From an uncultured Chitinophagaceae bacterium (GTDB lineage: Bacteria > Bacteroidota > Bacteroidia > Chitinophagales > Chitinophagaceae): a stretch of 64,000 bases of DNA. Both the position numbers and the translations under genes were made by a program. The notes under the pieces were generated by a model. The model saw nothing but the letters and a program-made list of their open reading frames with translations. It did no database searches and was not told the origin of the DNA. The stretch spans positions 124,001 to 188,000 of the forward strand of contig CALGAP010000009.1 in assembly GCA_937958995.1 (NCBI GenBank), given 5' to 3'. Of the stretch, positions 24,583 through 33,445 are shown in pieces (the stretch's first letter is position 1; every line of letters starts with the position of its first letter).

Positions 24583-26979
24583 ATGAGCATAGCGGCTACT
24601 ACAGAAAGTACTAAGTGTTTCCACTGCGGCGAAGACTGCGAGCCGGGACGGATAACCGCCGGCGACAAGCAATTTTGCTGCGAAGGGTGTAAAATGGTTT
24701 ACCAACTGCTCGACAGCCAGGGACTTTGCGATTATTACAACCTGAACGAAGGCCCGGGTATTACCCGCAGGATCACTGTTCGCAAAGACAAATTTGCCTT
24801 TCTAGACCAGGAAGATATCAAACAGCAACTAATCAGTTTTGCCAATGATAAAGAAACTCACGTCACGCTCTACCTGCCCCATATCCATTGCAGTTCCTGC
24901 CTTTACCTGCTTGAAAACCTGCATAAACTCAACCCGGGTATAGTCAGTTCGCGGGTAAATTTCAGTCGCAAGGAAGTGAGCATTGTCTTTCATCAAAAAG
25001 AAATTACGCTGCGGCAGGTGGCTGAACTCTTAACCAGCATTGGTTATGAACCTTTTATCAGTCTGAACGACCTGAAAAATGCCAAACCCCGTGTCAGCAA
25101 GAGCCTGATCTACAGGATGGGTGTGGCGGGATTTTGTTTTGGCAACAGTATGTTGTTCAGTTTTCCCGAATACCTGGGACTGGAATCTGCTGAAATGCAC
25201 CTGCAGTCTGCCTTCCGTTTGCTGAACTTACTGGTGGCCCTGCCCGCATTTTTTTACAGTTCCTGGCCCTTTTTTCATTCGGGCTGGCAGGGGCTTCGTT
25301 CCAAATTCCTCAATATAGACGCCCCGATCGCGCTGGCCATTTTGGTCACTTTTGTGAGGAGCGTGTATGAAGTGGCGAGCGGAACGGGCGCCGGCTATTT
25401 CGACAGCATGACGGGCATCGTGTTTTTTATGCTTGTGGGCAGGGTATTGCAGGAGAAAACTTACCAGCAATTGTCTTTCGACCGCGATTTTACCGCTTAT
25501 TTCCCGGTAGCAGTAACGGTTTTGAAAAATGGTGAGGAAATTCAAACGGCATTGCCTTCCATCAAACCCGGCGATACCATTTTAATACATAACGAAGAAC
25601 TGGTGCCTGCTGATAGTATATTGACCCGCGGAAAAGCATTTATTGATTACAGTTTTGTTACGGGCGAATCAACACCTGTAGAGAAATCGATGGGTGAAAT
25701 AGTGTACGCGGGCGGCAAGCAAACCGGCGGCAATATCGAACTGCTGGTGATGAAAGAAGTGGCGCAAAGTTATCTCACCGGCCTCTGGTCAAAAGATGAA
25801 TTCAAGAAGGCGAGTGAAAAAAAGAAGTTTTCCTTCGTGCATCTGCTCAGCCGGTATTTTACTTATATAGTCTTAACCATTGCCACTACCGCAGCGATTT
25901 TCTGGTATTTTAATGATCCCACTAAAATCTGGCCTTCGGTAACAGCAGTGTTAATTATTGCCTGTCCTTGCGCGCTGTTGTTATCCAACACATTTACCAA
26001 CGGTAATATCCTTCGTATTCTCGGTCGCAATAAACTGTATTTACGCAATGCGCAGGTAATTGAAGAAATTGCGAATGCCAACCATATTGTTTTTGACAAA
26101 ACGGGAACACTTACATCTTCTCGGCAGCAGGAGGTAACTTATCATGGCGAACCGCTCGACGTATCGCAGATACAGGCCATCATTACACTGGCTGCGCAAT
26201 CAACTCACCCGCTCAGCAAGGCATTGTTAAAATATTTTGGTAAAAAGAATTACTCAACTGTCGATGCCTTTCATGAGATACCAGGCCGGGGCGTAGCGGG
26301 AATGGTAGATGATAAGCTGATCAGGCTGGGCTCGCAGGAGTTTGTTACGGGCAAGCCGGGCAAAGTCAGTGCTATGCCCGTCGTGTACGTTTCGATCGAC
26401 AATAAAGTATATGGCCATTTTACCATTCAGAACTTTTACCGGAAAGAGGTGCCTGAACTGGTAAGATCGCTTTCGAACAAATACAAGCTTTCAGTAATAA
26501 GCGGCGATAATGCCGCAGAGCGCAATCACCTGCAGCAGTTATTGGGAGAAAATGCAACCGTGCTTTTCAGGCAATCGCCCGAGGATAAGTTGCATTACAT
26601 ACAACAACTGCAGCAAAGTGGTGAAAAAGTGATTATGATAGGAGATGGCCTGAATGATGCAGGCGCGTTGAAGCAAAGCGATACAGGGATAGCCATCACA
26701 GAAGACAGCAACAACTTTACTCCCGCCAGTGATGCCATACTGGAAGCAGGGCAATTGCCGAAGTTGCAGCATTTCATACAGGTGTGTAAGGCCAACAAGC
26801 AAATTGTGATGGCCAGCTTTATGCTATCGATTGCCTACAACATCGTCGGCGTGTTTTTTGCCGTCCAGGGCAATCTCTCACCCCTGGTAGCTGCCATACT
26901 GATGCCCAGCAGCAGCCTTAGCATACTGCTCATCACTTTTGGCTGCAGCAACCTGGTGGCTAAGTGGAAAAAGTTGTAG
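24583..26979 (+). CDS. ccoI: Copper-translocating P-type ATPase for cbb3 oxidase assembly
   Basis: 798 residues from ATG at 24583 (MSIAATTESTKCFHCGEDCE); the 20 codons before it overlap the promoter. Order: Cys-rich N-terminus (CFHCGEDC, QFCCEGCKMVYQLL, as in FixI/CcoI); heavy-metal domain with HIHCSSCLYLL; membrane helices; TGESTPVEKS actuator; CPC ion motif in IACPCALLLSN; phosphorylation site FDKTGTLTS; GDGLNDAGALKQSD hinge. It moves Cu(I) across the inner membrane to supply the CuB centre of cytochrome cbb3. It is followed by its own terminator and then the ccoS promoter. Confidence 0.93.
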   Translation: MSIAATTESTKCFHCGEDCEPGRITAGDKQFCCEGCKMVYQLLDSQGLCDYYNLNEGPGITRRITVRKDKFAFLDQEDIKQQLISFANDKETHVTLYLPHIHCSSCLYLLENLHKLNPGIVSSRVNFSRKEVSIVFHQKEITLRQVAELLTSIGYEPFISLNDLKNAKPRVSKSLIYRMGVAGFCFGNSMLFSFPEYLGLESAEMHLQSAFRLLNLLVALPAFFYSSWPFFHSGWQGLRSKFLNIDAPIALAILVTFVRSVYEVASGTGAGYFDSMTGIVFFMLVGRVLQEKTYQQLSFDRDFTAYFPVAVTVLKNGEEIQTALPSIKPGDTILIHNEELVPADSILTRGKAFIDYSFVTGESTPVEKSMGEIVYAGGKQTGGNIELLVMKEVAQSYLTGLWSKDEFKKASEKKKFSFVHLLSRYFTYIVLTIATTAAIFWYFNDPTKIWPSVTAVLIIACPCALLLSNTFTNGNILRILGRNKLYLRNAQVIEEIANANHIVFDKTGTLTSSRQQEVTYHGEPLDVSQIQAIITLAAQSTHPLSKALLKYFGKKNYSTVDAFHEIPGRGVAGMVDDKLIRLGSQEFVTGKPGKVSAMPVVYVSIDNKVYGHFTIQNFYRKEVPELVRSLSNKYKLSVISGDNAAERNHLQQLLGENATVLFRQSPEDKLHYIQQLQQSGEKVIMIGDGLNDAGALKQSDTGIAITEDSNNFTPASDAILEAGQLPKLQHFIQVCKANKQIVMASFMLSIAYNIVGVFFAVQGNLSPLVAAILMPSSSLSILLITFGCSNLVAKWKKL

Positions 26980-27030
26980 CGGGCTTTTTGGTTGATGGCC
27001 CTCGCTGAGCAGCCAATCGCTGCCTCAGTT

Positions 27031-27066
27031 GGCTGGTCCATATGGGCCAGCCTTTTCTTTTTTTGA
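27031..27066 (+). terminator. Rho-independent terminator after ccoI
   Basis: Stem GGCTGGTCC (27031-27039) with GGGCCAGCC (27044-27052), one wobble, then TTTTCTTTTTTTT-type tract. Confidence 0.9.
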
Positions 27067-27097
27067 CAATGCATTCCCAATGCGAGACAAAGGCGGT

Positions 27098-27162
27098 TGA
27101 GAAATATCAGTAAAACCAATGATGACTGTCATCAGGCAGCCATTTTTCCCAAAATACTTTTG
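27098..27162 (+). promoter_or_regulatory. Tandem operators and -7 box of the cco operon
   Basis: Distal TGAGAAATATCA (27098-27109), 10 bp, proximal TGATGACTGTCA (27120-27131, part of the 15-bp palindrome TGATGAC-T-GTCATCA), 23 bp, perfect TACTTTTG (27155-27162). ATG of ccoS at 27181. Confidence 0.9.
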
Positions 27163-27180
27163 GTGCTGCAAATCCAAGTT

Positions 27181-27399
27181 ATGAGTGTGATCATAATCCT
27201 GTTAATCGCCAGCATATCTGTAGCGGCCCTCTTCCTGGGCGCTTATATCTGGAGCGTAAGAGACGGGCAATACGATGACGAATATTCTCCTCCCTTACGC
27301 ATTCTCTTCGATGATAGTCCACCGTTAGGAAATGAATTCGAAGAACCATCAACCACCAACCTGAAACCCCAAACCCGAAACCCGAAACTAAAATTGTAA
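27181..27399 (+). CDS. ccoS: cbb3 oxidase assembly protein CcoS, with repeat-derived tail
   Basis: 72 residues from ATG at 27181. The first 48 residues are classical CcoS: one membrane helix (VIIILLIASISVAALFLGAY) then IWSVRDGQYDDEYSPPLRIL. CcoS helps insert haem/copper into cytochrome cbb3. The last 17 residues (PSTTNLKPQTRNPKLKL) are unlike CcoS and are encoded by a 7-bp tandem repeat (AAACCCS, 27364-27388), so the original stop was probably lost or the gene was extended by repeat expansion. It lies 6 bp before ccoNO. Confidence 0.88.
   Translation: MSVIIILLIASISVAALFLGAYIWSVRDGQYDDEYSPPLRILFDDSPPLGNEFEEPSTTNLKPQTRNPKLKL
27364..27388 (+). repeat. Short tandem repeat AAACCCS
   Basis: Three copies of a 7-mer (AAACCCC, AAACCCG, AAACCCG) plus AAAC. 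It lies in frame within the 3' end of ccoS and adds Lys/Pro/Asn residues to the protein tail. Confidence 0.7.
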
Positions 27400-27405
27400 A
27401 CCGGA

Positions 27406-29529
27406 ATGGAACGCTTTTATTACGACAACAAGATTGTAAAGTATTTCGGATACGCTACCATGCTCTGGGGCGTAGTAGGTATGCTGGCCGGATTGTATGC
27501 TGCCATACAGATTTACGCGCCGGGTACGTCGATGAATTTTGCGCCTACCACTTTTGGCCGTGTGCGACCCGTACATACCAACGCGGTCATCTTTGCATTT
27601 GTGGGCAACTGTATTTTCACCGGTGTGTATTATTCACTGCAGCGGCTTTGTAAGACCAGGATGTACAGCGACAAACTCAGCTGGATACATTTCTGGGGAT
27701 GGCAATTGATTATCGTTGCAGCGGCAATCACCTTATTTTTGGGTTACACTACCGGCAAAGAATATGCGGAACTGGAATGGCCCATCGATATCGCCATCAC
27801 GCTGATATGGGTGGTATTTGGTATCAACATATTTGGTACGCTTATCAAACGCAGGGAGAAACACATTTACGTGGCCATCTGGTTTTATATCGCTACCTGG
27901 GTAACGGTGGCCATGCTGCATATCGTAAACTCATTTGAAATACCGGTTTCCTTCCTGAAAAGCTATAGCTGGTATGCCGGTGTGCAGGATGCATTGGTGC
28001 AATGGTGGTATGGTCACAACGCGGTGGCCTTCTTCCTCACCACACCCATTCTTGGTTTAATGTATTATTTCTTACCCAAAGCAGCCAACAGGCCGGTATA
28101 TTCTTACCGCCTTTCTATTATACACTTCTGGGCGCTCATATTTATATATATATGGGCAGGTCCGCACCACTTGTTATATACCGCATTGCCCGACTGGGCA
28201 CAGTCACTCGGAACCGTGTTCTCCGTAATGTTGATCGCACCATCATGGGGTGGAATGCTCAACGGTTTGTTCACGCTCCGCGGCGCCTGGGATAAGGTGC
28301 GCGAAGATCCGGTGCTGAAGTTCTTCGTGGTGGCCGTTACCTGTTATGGTATGAGCACCTTCGAGGGCCCCATGATGTCGCTGAAAAATGTGAACGCCAT
28401 TGCGCACTTCAGCGACTGGGTAATTGCTCACGTGCATATCGGCGGCCTGGGATGGAATGGCTTTATGGCCTTCGGTATGTTGTACTACCTGGTGCCTAGA
28501 TTGTGGGGTACCAGTTTGTACTCGAAAAAACTTGCCACCAACCACTTCTGGCTGGGTACCATCGGCATCGTGGTATATGCCATACCGATGTACTGGTCTG
28601 GCTTTACACAGGCACAAATGTGGAAGACATTTACTGAAGAAGGTCAACTGAAGTTCCAGTTCCTGGAAACAGTCACACACATCATTCCCATGTATATCAC
28701 CCGCAGCATTGGTGGCGCATTGTACTTAACCGGCGCCATCATGATGGTGTACAACCTGGCAAAAACCATCAAAAAAGGTTCCTTCATTGCCAATGAAGCG
28801 GCTGAAGCTGCTCCGCTGGTAAAAGAAAAGAGCGCCGTGCGCGAATACTGGCACCGCGTAATCGAAAGAAAACCGATGACCATGCTGGTAGTGAGCCTGA
28901 TTGTGGTAGCCATTGGTGGTATACTGGAACTGGTGCCCACCTTCCTCGTGAAATCGAATGTACCTACCATCAGCAGCGTGAAGCCTTATACTCCGCTCGA
29001 GCTACAGGGCCGCGATATCTATATACGCGAGGGTTGCTATACCTGTCACTCGCAAATGATCAGGCCTTTCCGCGACGAAGTGAAACGCTATGGTGAATAC
29101 TCCAAAGCCGGCGAGTTTGTGTACGACCACCCCTTCCAATGGGGTTCGAAACGTACTGGTCCCGACCTGGCGCGCGTAGGTGGCAAGTATCCGCACAGCT
29201 GGCACTACAACCACATGCTCGACCCGCAGAGTATGTCGCCCGGATCGGTAATGCCCGCATATCCCTGGCTGCTCGACAATAAGATCGATACAGCATCAAC
29301 ACCAGCCAAGATCAGGGCTATGCAAAAACTGGGCGTTCCCTATCCCGAAGGATATGACCAGGAGGCTAATAAAGACTTGATGCAGCAGGCATCGCAGATT
29401 GCCGCCGGACTGAAGCTGGATAAGATTTCAACTCCGAAAGATGCAGAGATCGTGGCACTGATCGCATACCTGCAAAGGTTAGGTACCGATATCAAAGCTG
29501 AACCGAAAGATCAGTCGGCGAAGAATTAA
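27406..29529 (+). CDS. ccoNO: Fused cbb3 oxidase subunits I and II (CcoN-CcoO)
   Basis: 707 residues. Residues about 1-465 are CcoN: twelve or more helices with the haem/CuB histidines (VRPVHTNAVIFAFVG, WYGHNAVAFFLTTPILGLMY, WAGPHHLLYTALPDW, HVHIGGLGWNGFMAFGMLYY). After a linker and a membrane helix (about 478-498), residues 520-700 are CcoO, with haem c motif C544-Y-T-C-H548 in REGCYTCHSQMIRPFRDE and methionine ligand in SPGSVMPAYPWLL. The oxidase is the high-affinity proton-pumping terminal oxidase used at low oxygen. The N-O fusion is the usual state in Bacteroidota. Neighbours: ccoS upstream, ccoQ 25 bp downstream. Confidence 0.96.
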   Translation: MERFYYDNKIVKYFGYATMLWGVVGMLAGLYAAIQIYAPGTSMNFAPTTFGRVRPVHTNAVIFAFVGNCIFTGVYYSLQRLCKTRMYSDKLSWIHFWGWQLIIVAAAITLFLGYTTGKEYAELEWPIDIAITLIWVVFGINIFGTLIKRREKHIYVAIWFYIATWVTVAMLHIVNSFEIPVSFLKSYSWYAGVQDALVQWWYGHNAVAFFLTTPILGLMYYFLPKAANRPVYSYRLSIIHFWALIFIYIWAGPHHLLYTALPDWAQSLGTVFSVMLIAPSWGGMLNGLFTLRGAWDKVREDPVLKFFVVAVTCYGMSTFEGPMMSLKNVNAIAHFSDWVIAHVHIGGLGWNGFMAFGMLYYLVPRLWGTSLYSKKLATNHFWLGTIGIVVYAIPMYWSGFTQAQMWKTFTEEGQLKFQFLETVTHIIPMYITRSIGGALYLTGAIMMVYNLAKTIKKGSFIANEAAEAAPLVKEKSAVREYWHRVIERKPMTMLVVSLIVVAIGGILELVPTFLVKSNVPTISSVKPYTPLELQGRDIYIREGCYTCHSQMIRPFRDEVKRYGEYSKAGEFVYDHPFQWGSKRTGPDLARVGGKYPHSWHYNHMLDPQSMSPGSVMPAYPWLLDNKIDTASTPAKIRAMQKLGVPYPEGYDQEANKDLMQQASQIAAGLKLDKISTPKDAEIVALIAYLQRLGTDIKAEPKDQSAKN

Positions 29530-29554
29530 TTATAAATAATAAAAAACACAGTAT

Positions 29555-29713
29555 ATGAAATTCATTCACTACCTGGAAAAAATAACCGGCGTCAGTATTT
29601 TCCCGCTGACCTCGTTTGTGATTTTCAGTTTGTTTTTCCTGGTAATGCTGATATGGATATTGAAGGCGGATAAAAACAGGTTAAAAGAGATTAGCCGCCT
29701 CCCATTAGACTAA
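29555..29713 (+). CDS. ccoQ: Small cbb3 oxidase subunit CcoQ
   Basis: 52 residues, MKFIHYLEKITGVSIFPLTS then one membrane helix (FVIFSLFFLVMLIWIL) and a basic tail KADKNRLKEISRLPLD. It sits exactly where CcoQ/FixQ is expected, between ccoNO and ccoP, and has the right size. CcoQ stabilises the oxidase. The gene is short and easily missed by gene callers. Confidence 0.88.
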   Translation: MKFIHYLEKITGVSIFPLTSFVIFSLFFLVMLIWILKADKNRLKEISRLPLD

Positions 29714-29732
29714 CCATACAATTAACAGTTTT

Positions 29733-30809
29733 ATGCAAGACTCGATACAAGAACCCCTGGCCATCATACTCATCATACTGATGTTGTTTCTGCTAATTGT
29801 TATCGGCATACTCGGCAACGTATTGCTGGGAGCGGTAACATGGTTCAGACAGAAAGAAAAAGAAGTTGAACAAAAATCAAAAACTTCCGGTGGCGTTACG
29901 GCCGCTACGCTGGTCATCGGCTTCCTGATGGCCGCCCTTCCCGCCAGCGCGCAGGATGGCGAGACCGTGGTAGAATCAGTTACTTCTTATGGCGGTCTCT
30001 CTCCCGATGCTTTCTGGTTTATGATGGGTGTGATAGGCGTTGAGCTGCTGGTGATCTTTGTAATGCTACTGCAGCTTCGCCTGCTGGTTGCAAAACAAAA
30101 GGCAAAGGCAGAAGGCTTAGCTGAAGAGGAAACAAGCTTCAAGGCTTCGTTCAAAAAATACTGGCAGAAGCTGAACAAATTCCGCCCTGTAGAGCAGGAA
30201 GCCGACCTGGACATGGGCCACGAATACGACGGCATCCGCGAGCTGGACAATCGTCTTCCGCCATGGTGGTTATATGGATTTTATTTCACCATCATCTTCG
30301 CCGTTATTTATCTCTGGCGCTATCATGTATCGGAATCAGCACCGCTGAGCGCGCAGGAATATGAAATTGCCGTGCGCAAGGCTGAACAACAAAGAGCTGA
30401 ATATTTGAAGAAAGCCGCCAGCCTGGTTGATGAAAATACCGTGAAGCTGTTGACAGACGCCAGCGACTTAGCGGCAGGGAAAAAGACATTCGATCAAAAC
30501 TGCTCACCCTGTCATGGCAACCTGGGCGAGGGAAATATAGTAGGTCCCAACCTCACCGACGATTACTGGCTGCATGGCGGAAGCCTTAGCGATATTTTCA
30601 AGTCAATTAAATACGGCTGGCCCGAAAAAGGCATGCGCGCGTGGAAAGATGATCTTACACCCGCGCAGATAGCGCAGCTGGCCAGCTACATCAAATCGCT
30701 GCGCGGCACCAACCCGCCCAATGCAAAAGAAAAGCAGGGTGAGCTGTATGTAGAAGAGGAATCAGGCGGTGCACAGGCTGATAGTACCAGCCAGACTGCA
30801 GCGCAATAA
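29733..30809 (+). CDS. ccoP: cbb3 oxidase mono-haem subunit III (CcoP)
   Basis: 358 residues. Two to three membrane segments: N-terminal (about 8-34), a second about 48-68, one around 90-112, then a further segment near 175-195 (PPWWLYGFYFTIIFAVIYLW, the conserved FixP_N helix preceded by DNRLPPWW). The periplasmic cytochrome c domain holds a single C257-S-P-C-H261 motif with QNCSPCHGNLGEGNIVGPNL. Proteobacterial CcoP has two haems c; one is common in Bacteroidota. The N-terminal extension before FixP_N is longer than in Proteobacteria. Electron entry subunit of the oxidase. Confidence 0.93.
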   Translation: MQDSIQEPLAIILIILMLFLLIVIGILGNVLLGAVTWFRQKEKEVEQKSKTSGGVTAATLVIGFLMAALPASAQDGETVVESVTSYGGLSPDAFWFMMGVIGVELLVIFVMLLQLRLLVAKQKAKAEGLAEEETSFKASFKKYWQKLNKFRPVEQEADLDMGHEYDGIRELDNRLPPWWLYGFYFTIIFAVIYLWRYHVSESAPLSAQEYEIAVRKAEQQRAEYLKKAASLVDENTVKLLTDASDLAAGKKTFDQNCSPCHGNLGEGNIVGPNLTDDYWLHGGSLSDIFKSIKYGWPEKGMRAWKDDLTPAQIAQLASYIKSLRGTNPPNAKEKQGELYVEEESGGAQADSTSQTAAQ

Positions 30810-30829
30810 ACCATTAAAAAAGGAGAACC

Positions 30830-32281
30830 GTGGAAACGATACAAAAAGAAAGAAAGGAAAAGAAGGCGGAAACTGAGGGAGACACTGAATCTTTCCGCGA
30901 CCGGCTGGCCACGTTGGATGAATCGGGCCGCAGGAAATGGATCTATGCGCAAAAGCCCTCGGGCCGTTTCTACAGCTTGCGCACTTATATAAGCTGGGGA
31001 TTTTTTGTATTGTTTTTTTCCCTGCCTTTTATCCATGTAAATGGCAGACCCTTGTTCTTGTTCAATATTCCGAATGCAGAGTTTATCATATTCGGTAAGA
31101 TTTTCTGGCCGCAGGACTTTTTCATTTTCGGCGTGACGATGATCACCTTCATTGTGTTCATCGTGTTGTTTACCGCGGCCTTCGGGCGTTTGTTTTGCGG
31201 ATGGGTTTGCCCGCAGACCATTTTCATGGAAATGTTTTTCCGCAAAATTGAATACGCTATCGAGGGCAATGCGGCCAAACAAAGGCAATTGGCCAATTCG
31301 CCGTGGACAACAGAAAAGATTGTGCGCAAGACTGCCAAGCATGTTGTTTTCTTCCTGTGTTCGTTCATCATAGCCAATTTTTTCCTGGCTTATATCATTG
31401 GCGTAAAAGAGTTGTGGAAAATTATTACCGAACCCGTGAGCCAGCATATTGGCGGTCTTACCGCCATGTTTGCCTTTTCGGGTGTGTTTTATGCCGTGTA
31501 CGCTTTCTTTCGCGAGCAGGCCTGTACCGTGGTTTGTCCTTACGGAAGATTGCAGGGTGTATTGCTCGACAAGAACTCGATGATTGTGGCATACGACTAT
31601 GTGCGCGGCGAGCCGCGTGGCAAACGCAGGAAGGGAGAAGACAATCAGCTCGGCGATTGTATTGACTGCCGCGCCTGCGTGAAGGTTTGTCCTACCGGCA
31701 TCGACATCCGCAACGGCACTCAAATGGAGTGCGTGGGTTGCACCGCCTGCATTGACGCCTGCGAGGCGATTATGACGGGCATTAACAAACCCAAAGGATT
31801 GATACGCTATGCCTCTGAAAACAGTATTAAGAACAAAGAACCGTTACGCTACACGGGCCGGATGAAATTTTATACCGTGCTGTTGGTAGTGCTTACCGGT
31901 TTACTCGCATTCCTGTTGGCCACCCGCAAAGATGTGGACGCTACCATCATGCGCACGCCGGGTATGCTGTACCAGGAACAAGGTACTGACAGCGTATCGA
32001 ACCTGTATAACATTAAAGTGGCCAACAAGACCATCAAAGCCATTCCGCTTGATTTGAAACTGGAGGGTGTAGAAGGAAGAATTTCTGTGATCGGCAATGC
32101 GCACATAAATGTGAAAGAAGGCGGGCAAGGTAGTGGCTCATTCTTCGTGATTCTTCCGAAGAGCGTTATCAAAGAAAGAAAGACCGTGATTCATATCGGG
32201 CTGTATGTGGATGGCAAAAAAATAGAAACCCAAAAAACCAATTTCCTGGCACCTGTGTACAGTGAATTGGATGACGAATAA
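30830..32281 (+). CDS. ccoG: CcoG/RdxA ferredoxin-like copper reductase for cbb3 assembly
   Basis: 483 residues starting at GTG 30830, placed by a strong AAGGAG 4 nt upstream and the absence of a nearby ATG. Three or four N-terminal membrane helices, with CGWVCPQTIF and CTVVCPYGR, then two [4Fe-4S] ferredoxin motifs (CIDCRACVKVCPTGIDI and CVGCTACIDACEAIM), a further helix near 345-365 and a C-terminal immunoglobulin-like domain. CcoG reduces Cu(II) to Cu(I) before delivery to the oxidase (established for Rhodobacter). It lies 20 bp after ccoP and 13 bp before ccoH. Confidence 0.94.
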   Translation: METIQKERKEKKAETEGDTESFRDRLATLDESGRRKWIYAQKPSGRFYSLRTYISWGFFVLFFSLPFIHVNGRPLFLFNIPNAEFIIFGKIFWPQDFFIFGVTMITFIVFIVLFTAAFGRLFCGWVCPQTIFMEMFFRKIEYAIEGNAAKQRQLANSPWTTEKIVRKTAKHVVFFLCSFIIANFFLAYIIGVKELWKIITEPVSQHIGGLTAMFAFSGVFYAVYAFFREQACTVVCPYGRLQGVLLDKNSMIVAYDYVRGEPRGKRRKGEDNQLGDCIDCRACVKVCPTGIDIRNGTQMECVGCTACIDACEAIMTGINKPKGLIRYASENSIKNKEPLRYTGRMKFYTVLLVVLTGLLAFLLATRKDVDATIMRTPGMLYQEQGTDSVSNLYNIKVANKTIKAIPLDLKLEGVEGRISVIGNAHINVKEGGQGSGSFFVILPKSVIKERKTVIHIGLYVDGKKIETQKTNFLAPVYSELDDE

Positions 32282-32294
32282 AAACAGATGAACC

Positions 32295-32738
32295 ATGACT
32301 TTGAACTGGGGACATAAACTCGTGATCGTATTCATTTTATTTGGCACCATGATTGGCTATTTGGTTTACCGCAGCGTGACCACCAGCTATGACCTGGTGT
32401 CGAAGGAATACTATAAAGATGAGCTGGCATACCAGCAGGTGATTGACGGCACCAAACGTGCCGGCGAACTGAGCAGCGCGGTGACCGTGGCGCAGGAAGA
32501 CGACGATATAGTAATCCGTTTTCCCGATGAGATGAAAAAGGGTTCCATCAAAGGGCAGGCCTGGTTCTACTATGCGCCCGACGCGCAGCGCGACCGCAAA
32601 CTGCCTTTGGAATCAGTTGGGGAAACTGAATTCAGGTTCGGCCGGTCGGTTTTTTTGCCGGGCAATTATACCGTGAAGATCAGTTGGGAAAATGAAGGAG
32701 TGCAATACTATTCCGAATTAAACACAATAATTCAATAA
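32295..32738 (+). CDS. ccoH: CcoH/FixH-family assembly protein
   Basis: 147 residues. An N-terminal membrane helix (LVIVFILFGTMIGYLVYRSV) is followed by VSKEYYKDELAYQQVIDGTKRA, the conserved FixH signature (YY.DELxYQ.xID), and a beta-rich periplasmic domain. CcoH is needed for assembly and stability of cytochrome cbb3. Only 2 bp separate it from the following safE-like gene. Confidence 0.9.
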   Translation: MTLNWGHKLVIVFILFGTMIGYLVYRSVTTSYDLVSKEYYKDELAYQQVIDGTKRAGELSSAVTVAQEDDDIVIRFPDEMKKGSIKGQAWFYYAPDAQRDRKLPLESVGETEFRFGRSVFLPGNYTVKISWENEGVQYYSELNTIIQ

Positions 32739-32740
32739 CG

Positions 32741-33442
32741 ATGTTGCCCGTCGTACTACCGGCATTTATCTTAGGCTTGATCAGCAGTCTGCACTGCGTG
32801 GGCATGTGCGGCCCGCTGATGCTGGCATTGCCGGTGAGGCATCTGCCGAGGGGGCAACAGGTATTTTCCGTTTTACTTTATAATCTCGGGCGATTGTTCA
32901 CTTATTCCATCATCGGTGTAGTGATTGGATTGGTAGGCCGCAAAATTTATCTCTCCGGTTTTCAGCAATGGTTCTCCATCGCGGCTGGCATCACCATACT
33001 CGTTATTGCCGTGCTCTATTATTTTTTCAAAAAATCATTGCAACCTGCCTGGATGATCAAGGCGCACATTCACTTGCAACAGGTTATGGGCACTTTGATG
33101 GCGAAAGGAAACAGGGCGTGCTACTTTTTGCTCGGAGCGGCCAACGGATTATTGCCCTGCGGCATGGTGTATATGGCCATTGCGGGTGCGTTTATGATGC
33201 AGCGCGTTGAGCAAAGTGTATTGTTTATGCTGCTTTTTGGCGCCGGAACAGTACCGGCCATGATGGCGCTGAGTATGTTTAGTATGCGTATTTCTTTGCC
33301 GGTCCGACAACAACTGCGCAAAGCCATGCCTGTATTTATTGTTGGCATTGCGGTGCTGTTGATCTTGCGCGGAATGAATCTCGGTATCCCCTTTGTAAGT
33401 CCCGTGCTGGGCGATGCGCGTCACGGAATTTCCTGCCCCTGA
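32741..33442 (+). CDS. SafE/DsbD-like membrane protein of cbb3 biogenesis
   Basis: 233 residues, six membrane helices. LISSLHCVGMCGPLMLALP near the N-terminus carries the H-C-x-G-M-C-G motif of the 'sulfite exporter TauE/SafE' group, related to the DsbD/CcdA fold; GLLPCGMVYMAIAGAF is the symmetric motif. In cco operons this gene (sometimes called ccoI-associated or 'cytochrome biogenesis' protein) is thought to take part in copper or thiol handling. The sulfite label is probably wrong for this context. Last gene of the cco operon; convergent with the kinase, 3 bp apart. Confidence 0.85.
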   Translation: MLPVVLPAFILGLISSLHCVGMCGPLMLALPVRHLPRGQQVFSVLLYNLGRLFTYSIIGVVIGLVGRKIYLSGFQQWFSIAAGITILVIAVLYYFFKKSLQPAWMIKAHIHLQQVMGTLMAKGNRACYFLLGAANGLLPCGMVYMAIAGAFMMQRVEQSVLFMLLFGAGTVPAMMALSMFSMRISLPVRQQLRKAMPVFIVGIAVLLILRGMNLGIPFVSPVLGDARHGISCP

Positions 33443-33445
33443 TTT

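Noticed and set aside
30686..31723. 345-codon frame antisense to ccoP/ccoG
   Set aside because: Crosses two verified genes; shadow.
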